Assembly: GCF_018408855.1 (NCBI RefSeq)
Contig: NZ_AP024327.1
Span: 372,001 to 436,000, forward strand
Origin: Caballeronia sp. NK8
Lineage (GTDB): Bacteria > Pseudomonadota > Gammaproteobacteria > Burkholderiales > Burkholderiaceae
Direction: 5' to 3'
DNA: 64,000 nt
Positions within the stretch are counted from its first letter, which is position 1; the number at the start of each line of letters is the position of its first letter. A program made the position numbers and the translations under genes. Below, piece by piece: positions 40,878-51,016 of this stretch. Under the pieces are notes generated by a model. The model was not told where the DNA came from and did no database searches. It saw only the letters and a list, made by a program, of their open reading frames with translations.

Positions 40878-43800
40878 TCATCGCTTTGGCTGCATACCCG
40901 GAAACACTCCAGCCGGAACACTTGCACCGGTTCCACCACCCCCACCCCAATTAGGTGATCTAGTCAATCCTCCTAATCCCATTCCAAACTCGATGGATGT
41001 ATCGCCACCTAGCGCGTGATTCGCTCCGATACACACGCCATAAGCACAACCATTTCCACCGAATGATCCACCGTTCAGAAAGTTATCTGTGATTTCCGCC
41101 TGTTTCGACTGCAATTGCCCCATAGATGCAGGAATTACACCCAGGGTTATCGATACACCAGCCGAGATAGGAACCGAACCGCCGCCTCCCAAATAATAAA
41201 TTCCGTTATGCAAATTCAACGCAACACTACCAGACATCCCCAATGCGCTACCACCAACACCTAAATAGTCAAGTTTTCCAGGCTGTTGAGCCAATACATT
41301 CGAAGTAAAGGCGTTGCTGTCCGCCTTTGCATCTGGCGATGTGTACTGGAATAAACTGCTGCCCGGCGTCTGCCGCACCATACCGCCAGCGCCAGCCGTC
41401 GAGAAGAACGCCCCATTGTAGTTCTGCAATTGTGCTTGTTCGGCCGTATAGCCCGCGCCTTCCTTTTCCAGCCCCGAATACTTCATGTAATCAGCCGTGC
41501 TCGGTGAATATTCCGCCGCGCAGTGAACAAGAGCGCAGCCCGCCGCTTCTAGTCGGTGTTCTTTGTCGGGGTCTCCGTTGGCAAGGTTTTTGATGACCTT
41601 CTTCTCATCCGGATGCAACTGCCGATTGTAAAGATCAGCATTCGCAGCCGTCATCGCGCCCGAATTGCCACCCGCGACCGCGCCCGCTCCACCAGCAATT
41701 ACATTCGCAACAATATTGCCCAACGCTCGATCCGCATCCGCATTGCCCGTCGGACTCGATGCAACAATGAAATCACTCAGTTCGTTGAGCTTGCCTGCCG
41801 CCGCCGCCGAGATGCCCGCACCCGCAGCCCCGCCCGCGACACTGCCCCCACCGAGACCCGCGACCGCCGCACCGCCCGCAATATGCATCGCGATCCGATA
41901 CTCCCCTCCTTCGGCCCACTTGTCTGCAGTTGCCTGATCGCCCGACGCTTCGGCCGCCTTCTTCTGCCGATCCGCATAGTTCCCGATCTGCGTGGCCACC
42001 GTCTGCGCAACGATCGCCGCCGCCTGCTGCGTGCTCGCCTGCTGATTGAGCAGATTCTGCAAGTCGGGCAGCTTGCTTACCGTCCCGTTCAGATCGCTCG
42101 TATCACGATTCAGGCTCGCCAAGTCCTGCTTCTGATTCGCGCCATCCGTGATCGTGATCGTACCCGCACCGATCGCGCTCTTCGTCGTCGCACTCTCATT
42201 GCCGCTGTCGTGCTGCGAGATCATCGGCGAGACGCCACCACCGTTGGACACCGCCGTCACACCATTGGCCTTCGCGCTGCTCGACGCACCCATCGACCCG
42301 CCCGCGCTGAACCCGCTGCTCTTCGCGTCGTAGTTCGACGCATTCGCGATATCGCTGAAGCTCAACGTGCCCGTCGTGAGGTTGTTTTTCGACGCGTCTG
42401 CATCGCTCGAGATATACGCACCTGCCAGATCGGTATTGCCCTTCACATTGATATCGAACCCGCCCGCACCGGCATGAATCCCCGACTGCTCTTCGATGCC
42501 CACGTAATCACCGTGCGCGTCACCCTTCTGCTGGCTGTAGCTCGCGCTACCTCCGCCCTGGCTGATGCTGACACCCGCGCTCTGGCTCTCCTGATGCGCC
42601 GCGCTATGGCTCGTGTCCTGCACGCTCGCGATGTTCAGATCACCACCAACGAGCGTCGACACCTGCCCGCCATCGACCGTCGCACCCTTGATGTTCGTAT
42701 CGCCGCCCGACACGATGCTTACACTATTCGCGCCGCTGATGTGCGTGTTGTTCTGCGCCGCCGAATCCGAATTCGCATCGCCATGCGCGCGGCTGCCCGA
42801 GGCCGAGATCCCGTATCCCTGCGAGCCATACGACACCCCGATACTGCCGCTCTTCGATTCGTTGTTGCTGCGCGTACTGTCCGTATCCGTCGAATGAATC
42901 AGGTTCACCTGATTGTTCGCCGCCAGCACCACATCGCTTGCGTTCACGTTCGAGCCGGCGATCGTCACGTTGCCGCTGCCCGCCGTGCCGCTGCCCTTCG
43001 CGATGAACGCCGTCGTGCCGCCCGCCGTGATGTTCGAGCCGTTGTGCTGCGTGCTGTCCTCGCTGAAGGTTGACTTGCTGCTCGATGAGCCGAAGCTCAG
43101 TTCGACCTTCCAGTCCGGCGCCTGACCCTGCATCATCGGATTCGCACCGTTGACGAGGCTGCCGCCCGCAGCCAGCGCGTGCAACGCGTCGACGCGCGTG
43201 TTGCCCGTGCCATTCTCCGTCGCTCGCGCTTGCTGACCCGCCGTTTGAATGGCATCGATCACCGATGACTTGAATGCGAGCGTGAAGCCCGAACTCTTCG
43301 TCTCATGGGTCTCATCGTGATGGCGATCGTCTTGCGACGCTTCGATGACGACTTCCGCCCCCGTACCCGTTACGTTGCCCGCTGCGAGCACGTCCGAGCC
43401 CTTGATATGCAGCATGTCGCCCGCCTGCATCGTCACGTTGCCCGTCGTGCTGCCGATCAGACTGCCTTGCGCGGATTTGGCCGCATCGTTGATCGTGTCC
43501 GTGGTGTCGTTCGTGCCATACGAAATTCCCACGCCCGCCGTGCCGAGGCCGCTCACCTTCTTTTCGTGGAACTCATTCGAACGGTTCGTATCCTCCGACG
43601 TGGTGATCGTCAGGTCATTGCCTGCGACGACGCTTACGTCGTTCGTCCCCGCGACTGTCGAACCCTGGACCGTCACATCATGACCCGCGTTGATGTTCAC
43701 CGAATCGCCCGACACCGTGCTGCCCGCGCCGATGTTCGCCTGCGTGGTCTGCATGTCGTCCGAGATCGTCTTGCGCAGTGAGCTGCCGCGCTCCGAATGC

Positions 43801-46800
43801 CGGTACGAGTAATCGTCGTGCTCCTCGCGCGCTTCGTTGAGCGTCACATCGCCCGTTGCAACGATATTCGCCGCGCCCGCATCGGTGCTCAGGCTCGAGC
43901 CCGTGAGCGTCACATTACCCTTGTTCTTGTCCGCGCTCAACGCCGCCAGCGTCGCGCTGCCTCCCGCTGTGAAGCTTGTGCCCTGTGTCTGTTCATCGTA
44001 GGTATGCGCGATGAACTTGTCCCGATCATCCGTGTTGACGTTATCCAGCTTGTGGCTGTCGGCGACCGTCGTCGCCGTCAGATTGCCGCCCGCCGTGACC
44101 GACATATCCTGGCCCGCGCCCACCTGCGCGCCCTTGAAGGTCATGTCGTTGCCCGACTGCATCGCGAGACTGCCACCCGTGCTGATGCCGCTCGTCTGGT
44201 TGAGCGTCGTGTTCTCTTCCCAATGGTGATCGGCGTTCTTCGTCACCGATTGCGATGTCGTCGACTGGACGGTATCCGCGAGCATGTCGTGGCCGGCCGT
44301 GATCTGCGCATTGCCACCCGCGTTGATGTTCGCGCCGTGTACCGTCAGATCGTGACCGGCAGCGACCACCATGTCGCCCGTCGATTCGATCGTGCCTTGC
44401 GCGCCGACCAGCGTCTGCTGAACCCGGCTGTCGCCCACCGCCGATCTCACGCCCACTGCATCGACCAACGTAGTGTTGACGATATCGTGGCCCGCCAGCA
44501 CCGCCACGCGATTTCCCGAGATACGACCCGAGGCGTTCGTGATGTCGTTGCTCGCCGATATCGCCGTCGTGCCATCGCTGCTGATGTTTCCGCCACGGTT
44601 CAGAATGTCCGTGCCGGTGATGACCGTCTGCGTGCCGCCCTTGATCACGCCGCTGTTCGTGACACTGCCCGACGTGTGAATCTCCACGTCGTCCGCCGCG
44701 ATCAATGCGCCGGTCGGCTGAAGATCATTCGCGTGCGCTTGCGCCAGATACACCACCGGCGCGAGCACGTGCTCCGTCGTTCCATCGGGCAAAGTCACGA
44801 CCTGTTCCACCAGCCACACGATGTCGCTCGTGAGCGCATTCATTTGCGCAGCCGTCAGCGCCATGCCCGGCGCGAGGTTGAATTCCTTCGCGACGCTCAC
44901 GCCGTTGCCCATCAACGCGCGATATTCATCCTCGTTGCTCGTAGGGCCTTCCAGATACACGCGGCCCGTAAGCTGCGTGATCTGATTGCGAATGAGTTGC
45001 TGCTCGTACAGGCCATCGCCCAGGCGCTTCTCGGTCTTCATCGGATCGAGGTTGAGCGCGCTGAGCATGTAGTCGCTGGAGATGAAGCTCGCGTAGCTCG
45101 TCAGGCGCGGATCGGTCGCGATCAGGTACTGCGCGTTCGGTGACCTGTTGTAGCGATACAGGCCGCTCGTCGGCAGGGTGATGTTTAGTGCGCCGGTCGG
45201 ACCCGCGACCGATTGTGGCGCGTTGACCGTCTGACCATTGCCCGTGGCAGCGCCTGTCGCGGAGCCGCTTGCGCCATTCACCGAGGCGCCGCTCGCGTCT
45301 TTCACGCCCGCGCCGCTGCCGCCCGATAAGGACGTCATCGCGGTATTCGCGCCAAGCGTGCCGCCCGTTGCGCCCGTGGCAGAGCTTGCTGCCGCGACAT
45401 TTACGTTGTTCACGTCGCGCGCGTTGATATCGACCAAGTTGTTGGCGACGATTGTGCCGCCCGTGCCGCCGATGGCCACCGGCGGCAGCACGATGGACGG
45501 CTCCGTGATAGTGCCTACGTCACGCGTGATGTCTTCATTCCACGCATACGTCGAGGCGATATCCTGTCGCTGGTATTGATACAACGTCTGGCCAATGTTG
45601 TTCACGATCGTGCCGCCAACGTTGCCGCTCGTATCGAGTTCACCGTCTTGCACCGCATTGCCGATGTAGATCGCATCGCCCGCAGCGATCGCGCTGTATG
45701 CATTGTTGATCGTGCCGACGTTGGCGAGCGTCATCGTGCCGCCGGCGAGCAGTTGAGCTTGCGGCGCTTGCGAGCCCGTCACCTGATCCTTCTGCGTCGT
45801 CGTGGTCGTGTCGCGCGCGATTTCCACGCGCTGCCAGCCGTTGTGTGCATCGCTACGGGTCAGATATTCGGTGGACGGATCATAGTTGATATGCGGATCG
45901 TAGGCGTCCCAGTAGTTGACCGTGATCGTGCCGTCGGCGTTTTGCGTGAGCGTGTTGTAGTAGATCGTCGTCGGTTTGCCGGCGATGTTCACCACCAACA
46001 CGCGATCGACTGCATCAGGTCCGCTCGTGCTCGACACAACATCAGCGTCGCTGAAACTCACGTTCAACGGATTCTTGTAGCCATAGTCCCACAAGGCCTG
46101 GTTACAGGCGGAACCGGTGGGGCCGCCGGGGTCGCCTGCACTCGTGCCTCCGTTACATGCAATGTATTTCTTGCGCTTGGTCCCATGAACCGTATCGACA
46201 TCCGTCGTTACCGTCTCGATCGTCGGCGCGGGGCGCGTGTTCGTCAGCGTATTCGTCGCCACTTCGATATTACCCAGCGCCTCGATCGTCGACTGATCGT
46301 TGGTCACCGAATTCGCGCGATTCACGAGCAGGCCATTCGCATCGCGCATGCCGTCGCCCGCGATGTTGATATCGCCAAGGCTGAACAGGTTCGCGCCTTG
46401 TTCGTTGCGGATATCGCCTTGCGAATAGACGTTCAGTTCCGAGGCCGCCGCCATCACTGCCGCTGCACCTGTGTTCACCACCGACCGCGTTCCGTCGACC
46501 GTCACCACATTGCCGATGATCGTCCCGGTGTTCGTGAGCGTCGCGCTTTGCGTCGCCACCGCATCGCCTTCGATACGGCCTTCGTTGATGATTGCTTCGA
46601 CGGCATTCACCGTCGTGTTCGCGGAATTGAGGTCCGCGCTCGCCTGATTGTCGACGTTGTTCGCGTTGATCGTCAGTGCGTTCACCGCCGCGAGCGTGCC
46701 CTGATTGGTGAAGTTGCCGTTCGTCGAGAACTTCAGATCATGATTGGCCTGAATCTGATTCACGCCGTCGAGCGTGTAATCGCCATTGATGGTCACCGCG

Positions 46801-49800
46801 CCGTCGTTGCCCGCGATGATGCGGCCATCGCCCGTAAGCGTGTTCGTCGCAAGACTAAGGTTCTGGTCGCTGCCGATCGCGCCGTTCTGGTTCGAGAGCG
46901 CGCCGGTCGCAATCGATACGGTCCCGCCGCTGCCTTGATCGTTGCCAATGCGGCCATTGGTGTTATCGACCGAAGCCGTGTTCAGGTTCATCGCACCGTT
47001 CGCATGAACGGAGCCGCCCGCGTTCAACAAGGACGCATTAGGCCCGTTGAGCGTCAGCGCGTTCGCGCCGGAGAGCGTGGCGTTGGTGTTGTCCGCGAGT
47101 TGCGCGATGGTCAGCGTCAGATCGTGTCCCGCGAGCACCTGCGCGCCGTTGGCGTTCGACAGCACCCGCGCATCGAGAGCCACATCGCCATTGCCGCCAA
47201 CCGTGCCCGCACCGTTCACGCCGCCGGCATTGCTGTTGACGACCGTGTCGGCGCTGACCGTCATCGCGCCCGTTCCGCTGTTCGCGATGCGTCCGTTCGA
47301 ATTATCGATCGATGCACCCGACATCGAGAGCGCGGACGTTGCGCCGTCCGCTTCGATCTGACCGCTCGTGTTATCGATGGCGCCCACCGCGCTCACCGAC
47401 ACATCCTCGCCCGCTTGCATGAGACCCGCGCGGTTGGCAAGCGTGCTGCCAGAATTCGCCGCGATCGAACCGCCCGCCACCAGCGTGCCATTCGAATTGT
47501 CGATGCTCGCACCCGACACCGACACATCGCCGTTGCCGCCGATCAAACCGTTATCGGTGTTGCTCAATGCGCCACGCGCCGTAAGCGTGGTCGCACCGGT
47601 GCCGCCATTGGCGATCGAGCCGTTGTCGTTGGCGATGTCCTGCGCCGTAACGCTCATCACGCCATTGGCCTGCACGGTGCCGCCCGTGTTTTGCAACGCG
47701 CCCGCGTCGGTAATCGACACGTTCTGCGCGCCGACATAGCCGCCGTTGCGGTTGTCGAGGGAAGCGACATCGAGAGTAGCGGAAGTCTGCGCGGCGAGCG
47801 TGCCGCCCTGATTCGACACTGCGCCGCTCTTCACATCGAGCGCGCCATTGGTGGCGATCGTGCCGCCGTTATTGGAAATCGAATTCGCCTGAACGGACAG
47901 CGTGCCGGTTCCCGAACTCGTGATGGTTCCGTTGTCGTTCAGCAGCGCGGCCGGCGTCAGCGACAGATCGGCCGCATTGGTCGTGATCGAGCCCGCCGAA
48001 TTGTCCAGCGTGCCGATGACGGTGAACGTCGTCGCCCCCGTGCCCGTCTGTGTGATCGTGCCGTTGCGGTTGATCAGGTCGTAAGCGGACAGTGCCAACT
48101 GATTGCCCGCGATCGTGCCGGAGTTCGTGAGCGTCGTGCCAGCGGACACCGTCGTCTTGCCGTTCGCCGCGAGCGTGCCGCTATTGAACAAGCTTTGCAC
48201 CGCACGCGCGATCAGGGTTTGCATCGCGGTGATCGAACCGGCGTTGACGAATTGGCCCGCCTGCACGCTCACATTGCCGTTGCTGGCGATCTGCCCGTTC
48301 GCGCCGTTATTGAGTAGCCCACTCGTCGCAAGCGACACACTGCTGCCGTTCAGAACCGTGATGTGCCCGTTCGAGTTGTCCAGGCTCGCGGAGAACGCAT
48401 TCAACGCACCGCCCGCCTGCATCGTGCCGCCCTGATTCGAAATCGCACCGCTCGCGTTCGCATTCAATGCACCGTTCGTCGCGATCGTTCCGTTCTTGTT
48501 GGAGATCGATCCACTGTCGATCGAGAGCGTACCGGTGCCCGAACTCGTGACCTTGCCGTTGTCGTTCACCAACGCGGCAGGCGTGAGCGTCAGATCCGCC
48601 GCGTTGGTTGCGATCGATCCGCTGGCGTTATCGAGTGTGCCGGTGACCGCAAGCGTGGTCGCGCCCGTGCCGGTTTGCGTGAGCGTGCCGTTGTGGTTGA
48701 TGAGGTTCGTTGCGGCGACGTTCAGTTGATCGCCCGTGATCGCGCCATTGCTATTGTCGAGCGTCGCGGATTGGACCGTGACGCGCTGACCTGCGGAAAT
48801 CGAACCGCCCGCGTCGGTCAGTGTTGTGCCTGCTGTGACGGTCGTGTTGCCGTTTGCGGCGAGCGTACCCGAGTTCGCGAGCGTCTGCGCCGCCGTCGCG
48901 ACCAGATTCTGCACGGCCGTGATCGATCCGGCATTGATGAGCTGACCGGTCTGCACGGTCACGTCGCCATTACCGCCGATCGCGCCGCCCTGCGCGCTGT
49001 TGAGAAGACCAGAGACGGTGAAGCTCAAACCATCCGCATTCAACGACGCGATATGGCCTGCGCTGTTATCCACGCTTGCCGCACGCACAGTCAACGCACC
49101 GGCCGACTGCATCGTGCCGCCCTGATTCAGGATCGCATTGACGATGTTCGCCGTCAGCCAGCCGCCCGAGATGATCTGCCCGTTGCGGTTCGACAATGCG
49201 CCTGCGGTGATCGATTGCGCGCCGCCGGATTTGAGCGCGCCATTGTCGTTGGTGAGCGTGCTCGCAGCGTTGACACTGATCGCGCCGCCTGCAGTCGTGG
49301 TCGCGCCGGACAGATTCAGGTCGCCTGCATTGGCAGCCATTGCGAGGTTGCCGTTGGCCGTGGTCGAACTGCCCGCCAGATTGACCGAAGCACCCGAAAT
49401 CGTCGCGTTACCGCCTGCCGCATTGCGTCCGTTAGCGCTTAACGCGCCCAAGGCGATCACCGACAGATCACCGCCTTGAGCGACCGAGCCATCCTGATTG
49501 ATGCCCGCGCCCAGCGTGCCGGTCGAGCTCACGCTTGCCGCATTGACGCTCGTGTTCTGCTGGGCCGCCAGCGTGCCGCTGTTGGTCAACGCCCCCGACG
49601 TGGAGACGATCACATCGTGCTGTGCGTAGGTCGTGCCGCCATTGTCTATGCCCTGTGCGCCGCTGGCGCTGATCGAACCTCTCGCCTGAGTCGTTCCGGC
49701 GAGCACGAGTTGGCCGTTACTCTTGAGCGTCAGGTCGCCCGCCTGGGCCGCCAATACCCCACGCGTACTGACCCCCACCCCATACTCGTTGCTCGCCAGA

Positions 49801-50693
49801 AAAATGCGATTGCTATACATCCCGCCCAATTGACTAACGTCAATTGCAACGGATGGCACGGCGCCCGTGCCCGCTATCGGTGTGGTGGCCAGGGTGGCAT
49901 AATCCACCGCGCTCGGTCCGGCCAGCACGTTCAGGTTGTTGGCATAGATTGCGGCATTGACTTGAATGGCGCGAGCAATCAGGTCGACCTGATCGACGTT
50001 GGTCGCATTCAGTCCTGCGCCCTGGACCGTGATGTTGCCCTGTGAGACATTGAAGCCCGTCAAACCGCCGTTGGGTCCATAGTTCGGCGTGCCAGTGGTG
50101 AGAACAGCCTTCGACGTATTCAGGAAGCCAGCGCCATCCAAGACGATGCCGTTGGGGTTCGCGACCACTACCTCGGCTTTCTGGCCTGCCACTTCGAGAT
50201 AGCCGCGCAACTGCGAAGGCGAATTGCTCACAACCTGATTGACGATAATCCGCGCCGAATTACCCGGCGTGAGATTCGGATTACCGGTTATATATCCGCC
50301 CTGCTGACTTTGAACGATCGTCGGCGAATTGTTAAGAATTGCGCCTTTTTTAGGTACATCGAACTGGGAGAACGTTCCGACCGATACGCCTGCTGCGCTC
50401 GGTCGCGCGATGTTTACCTGATTCAGACCATTTTGAGTTTGAATGACCTGCGCGCCTGAACCCGGCGCAGCAACGATCTGTGCGAACGCGAGCGTCGAAG
50501 CCGATCCGAGCAGGAGCATGGCGGCGAACGCGACAGCGCGAAGCGGGAGGATCAGACTGGCGTGCGTAGAAGATGCAAGGAATGCGCGTTGCGCATTACG
50601 ACCACTACCGCCATGCCCCGTGGCGAAGTCGGCCACTGCGACCATCATTCGGCGTGCTTTGCTGTACACCAGCTTATACAACTTGCTATTCAT
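40878..50693 (-). CDS. cdiA: Contact-dependent growth inhibition toxin CdiA (filamentous haemagglutinin type)
   Basis: 3271 residues. Extended signal peptide (YKLVYSKARRMMVAVADF, cleavage after AFA at residue 71), TPS domain with GNPNLTPGNSARIIVNQV and NPNGIVLDGAGFLNTSKAVL, then thousands of residues of FHA-type repeats (NANNVDNQASADLNSA and similar), a YP-like central region (VYLEGPTSNEDEYRALMGNG), haemagglutinin repeats (VNASDVVLAANNQVNLIHSTDTDS) and a pretoxin region. The boundary NADLYN is at residue 3018, leaving a 254-residue toxin: first the entry part HRLEAAGCALVHCAAEY, then a glycine-rich tail (IYYLGGGGSVPISAGVSITLGV) that matches no toxin I know. Exported by CdiB to kill neighbours lacking the immunity protein. 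Confidence 0.93.
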   Translation of the reverse strand: MNSKLYKLVYSKARRMMVAVADFATGHGGSGRNAQRAFLASSTHASLILPLRAVAFAAMLLLGSASTLAFAQIVAAPGSGAQVIQTQNGLNQVNIARPSAAGVSVGTFSQFDVPKKGAILNNSPTIVQSQQGGYITGNPNLTPGNSARIIVNQVVSNSPSQLRGYLEVAGQKAEVVVANPNGIVLDGAGFLNTSKAVLTTGTPNYGPNGGLTGFNVSQGNITVQGAGLNATNVDQVDLIARAIQVNAAIYANNLNVLAGPSAVDYATLATTPIAGTGAVPSVAIDVSQLGGMYSNRIFLASNEYGVGVSTRGVLAAQAGDLTLKSNGQLVLAGTTQARGSISASGAQGIDNGGTTYAQHDVIVSTSGALTNSGTLAAQQNTSVNAASVSSTGTLGAGINQDGSVAQGGDLSVIALGALSANGRNAAGGNATISGASVNLAGSSTTANGNLAMAANAGDLNLSGATTTAGGAISVNAASTLTNDNGALKSGGAQSITAGALSNRNGQIISGGWLTANIVNAILNQGGTMQSAGALTVRAASVDNSAGHIASLNADGLSFTVSGLLNSAQGGAIGGNGDVTVQTGQLINAGSITAVQNLVATAAQTLANSGTLAANGNTTVTAGTTLTDAGGSISAGQRVTVQSATLDNSNGAITGDQLNVAATNLINHNGTLTQTGTGATTLAVTGTLDNASGSIATNAADLTLTPAALVNDNGKVTSSGTGTLSIDSGSISNKNGTIATNGALNANASGAISNQGGTMQAGGALNAFSASLDNSNGHITVLNGSSVSLATSGLLNNGANGQIASNGNVSVQAGQFVNAGSITAMQTLIARAVQSLFNSGTLAANGKTTVSAGTTLTNSGTIAGNQLALSAYDLINRNGTITQTGTGATTFTVIGTLDNSAGSITTNAADLSLTPAALLNDNGTITSSGTGTLSVQANSISNNGGTIATNGALDVKSGAVSNQGGTLAAQTSATLDVASLDNRNGGYVGAQNVSITDAGALQNTGGTVQANGVMSVTAQDIANDNGSIANGGTGATTLTARGALSNTDNGLIGGNGDVSVSGASIDNSNGTLVAGGSIAANSGSTLANRAGLMQAGEDVSVSAVGAIDNTSGQIEADGATSALSMSGASIDNSNGRIANSGTGAMTVSADTVVNSNAGGVNGAGTVGGNGDVALDARVLSNANGAQVLAGHDLTLTIAQLADNTNATLSGANALTLNGPNASLLNAGGSVHANGAMNLNTASVDNTNGRIGNDQGSGGTVSIATGALSNQNGAIGSDQNLSLATNTLTGDGRIIAGNDGAVTINGDYTLDGVNQIQANHDLKFSTNGNFTNQGTLAAVNALTINANNVDNQASADLNSANTTVNAVEAIINEGRIEGDAVATQSATLTNTGTIIGNVVTVDGTRSVVNTGAAAVMAAASELNVYSQGDIRNEQGANLFSLGDINIAGDGMRDANGLLVNRANSVTNDQSTIEALGNIEVATNTLTNTRPAPTIETVTTDVDTVHGTKRKKYIACNGGTSAGDPGGPTGSACNQALWDYGYKNPLNVSFSDADVVSSTSGPDAVDRVLVVNIAGKPTTIYYNTLTQNADGTITVNYWDAYDPHINYDPSTEYLTRSDAHNGWQRVEIARDTTTTTQKDQVTGSQAPQAQLLAGGTMTLANVGTINNAYSAIAAGDAIYIGNAVQDGELDTSGNVGGTIVNNIGQTLYQYQRQDIASTYAWNEDITRDVGTITEPSIVLPPVAIGGTGGTIVANNLVDINARDVNNVNVAAASSATGATGGTLGANTAMTSLSGGSGAGVKDASGASVNGASGSATGAATGNGQTVNAPQSVAGPTGALNITLPTSGLYRYNRSPNAQYLIATDPRLTSYASFISSDYMLSALNLDPMKTEKRLGDGLYEQQLIRNQITQLTGRVYLEGPTSNEDEYRALMGNGVSVAKEFNLAPGMALTAAQMNALTSDIVWLVEQVVTLPDGTTEHVLAPVVYLAQAHANDLQPTGALIAADDVEIHTSGSVTNSGVIKGGTQTVITGTDILNRGGNISSDGTTAISASNDITNASGRISGNRVAVLAGHDIVNTTLVDAVGVRSAVGDSRVQQTLVGAQGTIESTGDMVVAAGHDLTVHGANINAGGNAQITAGHDMLADTVQSTTSQSVTKNADHHWEENTTLNQTSGISTGGSLAMQSGNDMTFKGAQVGAGQDMSVTAGGNLTATTVADSHKLDNVNTDDRDKFIAHTYDEQTQGTSFTAGGSATLAALSADKNKGNVTLTGSSLSTDAGAANIVATGDVTLNEAREEHDDYSYRHSERGSSLRKTISDDMQTTQANIGAGSTVSGDSVNINAGHDVTVQGSTVAGTNDVSVVAGNDLTITTSEDTNRSNEFHEKKVSGLGTAGVGISYGTNDTTDTINDAAKSAQGSLIGSTTGNVTMQAGDMLHIKGSDVLAAGNVTGTGAEVVIEASQDDRHHDETHETKSSGFTLAFKSSVIDAIQTAGQQARATENGTGNTRVDALHALAAGGSLVNGANPMMQGQAPDWKVELSFGSSSSKSTFSEDSTQHNGSNITAGGTTAFIAKGSGTAGSGNVTIAGSNVNASDVVLAANNQVNLIHSTDTDSTRSNNESKSGSIGVSYGSQGYGISASGSRAHGDANSDSAAQNNTHISGANSVSIVSGGDTNIKGATVDGGQVSTLVGGDLNIASVQDTSHSAAHQESQSAGVSISQGGGSASYSQQKGDAHGDYVGIEEQSGIHAGAGGFDINVKGNTDLAGAYISSDADASKNNLTTGTLSFSDIANASNYDAKSSGFSAGGSMGASSSAKANGVTAVSNGGGVSPMISQHDSGNESATTKSAIGAGTITITDGANQKQDLASLNRDTSDLNGTVSKLPDLQNLLNQQASTQQAAAIVAQTVATQIGNYADRQKKAAEASGDQATADKWAEGGEYRIAMHIAGGAAVAGLGGGSVAGGAAGAGISAAAAGKLNELSDFIVASSPTGNADADRALGNIVANVIAGGAGAVAGGNSGAMTAANADLYNRQLHPDEKKVIKNLANGDPDKEHRLEAAGCALVHCAAEYSPSTADYMKYSGLEKEGAGYTAEQAQLQNYNGAFFSTAGAGGMVRQTPGSSLFQYTSPDAKADSNAFTSNVLAQQPGKLDYLGVGGSALGMSGSVALNLHNGIYYLGGGGSVPISAGVSITLGVIPASMGQLQSKQAEITDNFLNGGSFGGNGCAYGVCIGANHALGGDTSIEFGMGLGGLTRSPNWGGGGGTGASVPAGVFPGMQPKR
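41571..41643 (-). repeat. Toxin-boundary repeat (copies at 41571-41643, 40395-40435 and 39119-39183)
   Basis: DNA encoding LYNRQLHPDEKK in cdiA recurs in two displaced modules downstream, with near identity over about 60 bases in the 39119-39183 copy and looser identity in the 40395-40435 copy. Such repeats are where recombination swaps toxin/immunity cassettes into cdiA. Confidence 0.75.
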
Positions 50694-51016
50694 CGACTTG
50701 CTTTCTTATTGTGCTTTAAGGCCGCGAGTCGGACCTCAAAGGCGCTTACCCGCAACGAGCGCGCAATTGTTCCCCTTTTAAATTTTGCGTAACAGTGCGA
50801 ATTATCTGAATTATCTGGCGCCGTAGTGTTTTGACAACCGTACGGCGCAAGGCCGCTTGACCCGCATCGGTTTCTTCTGAATGGTTCATCGTGCCGCGGT
50901 CAGTGCGGCGGCGGCACGAACCGGACTCATGCTTTCGCGCGCCGATCTGAGCGATCAGCACGCCCAACTCATCATCGAACTGTCCGACGCGCACAACGCC
51001 GGTGAGCGCGCCTCTA
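50694..51016. other. 323-base intergenic region upstream of cdiA
   Basis: Contains the cdiA promoter and an AT-rich leader. The part from 50840 to 51016 has no gene I can support; a 32-codon plus-strand frame at 50929 lacks a ribosome site and family. Confidence 0.5.
50810..50837 (-). promoter_or_regulatory. Sigma-70 promoter of the cdiA operon
   Basis: On the minus strand TTGTCA (50832-50837), 16 bases, GATAAT (50810-50815); each box is one mismatch from consensus. The -10 region contains a tandem AGATAATTC repeat. It implies a leader of roughly 110 bases before the ATG at 50693. Confidence 0.5.

Noticed and set aside
45576..48317. Very long plus-strand open frame (about 900 codons), with other long plus-strand frames at 41556-43073, 43797-45143 and 48363-49442
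   Set aside because: They are antisense to cdiA, arginine-rich and repetitive in a way that mirrors the FHA repeats. High GC and biased codons keep the opposite strand open.
40878..50693. Repeats in cdiA considered as a CRISPR or satellite array
   Set aside because: Repeat units are degenerate, variable in length and coding in one frame, as in FHA-type adhesins.
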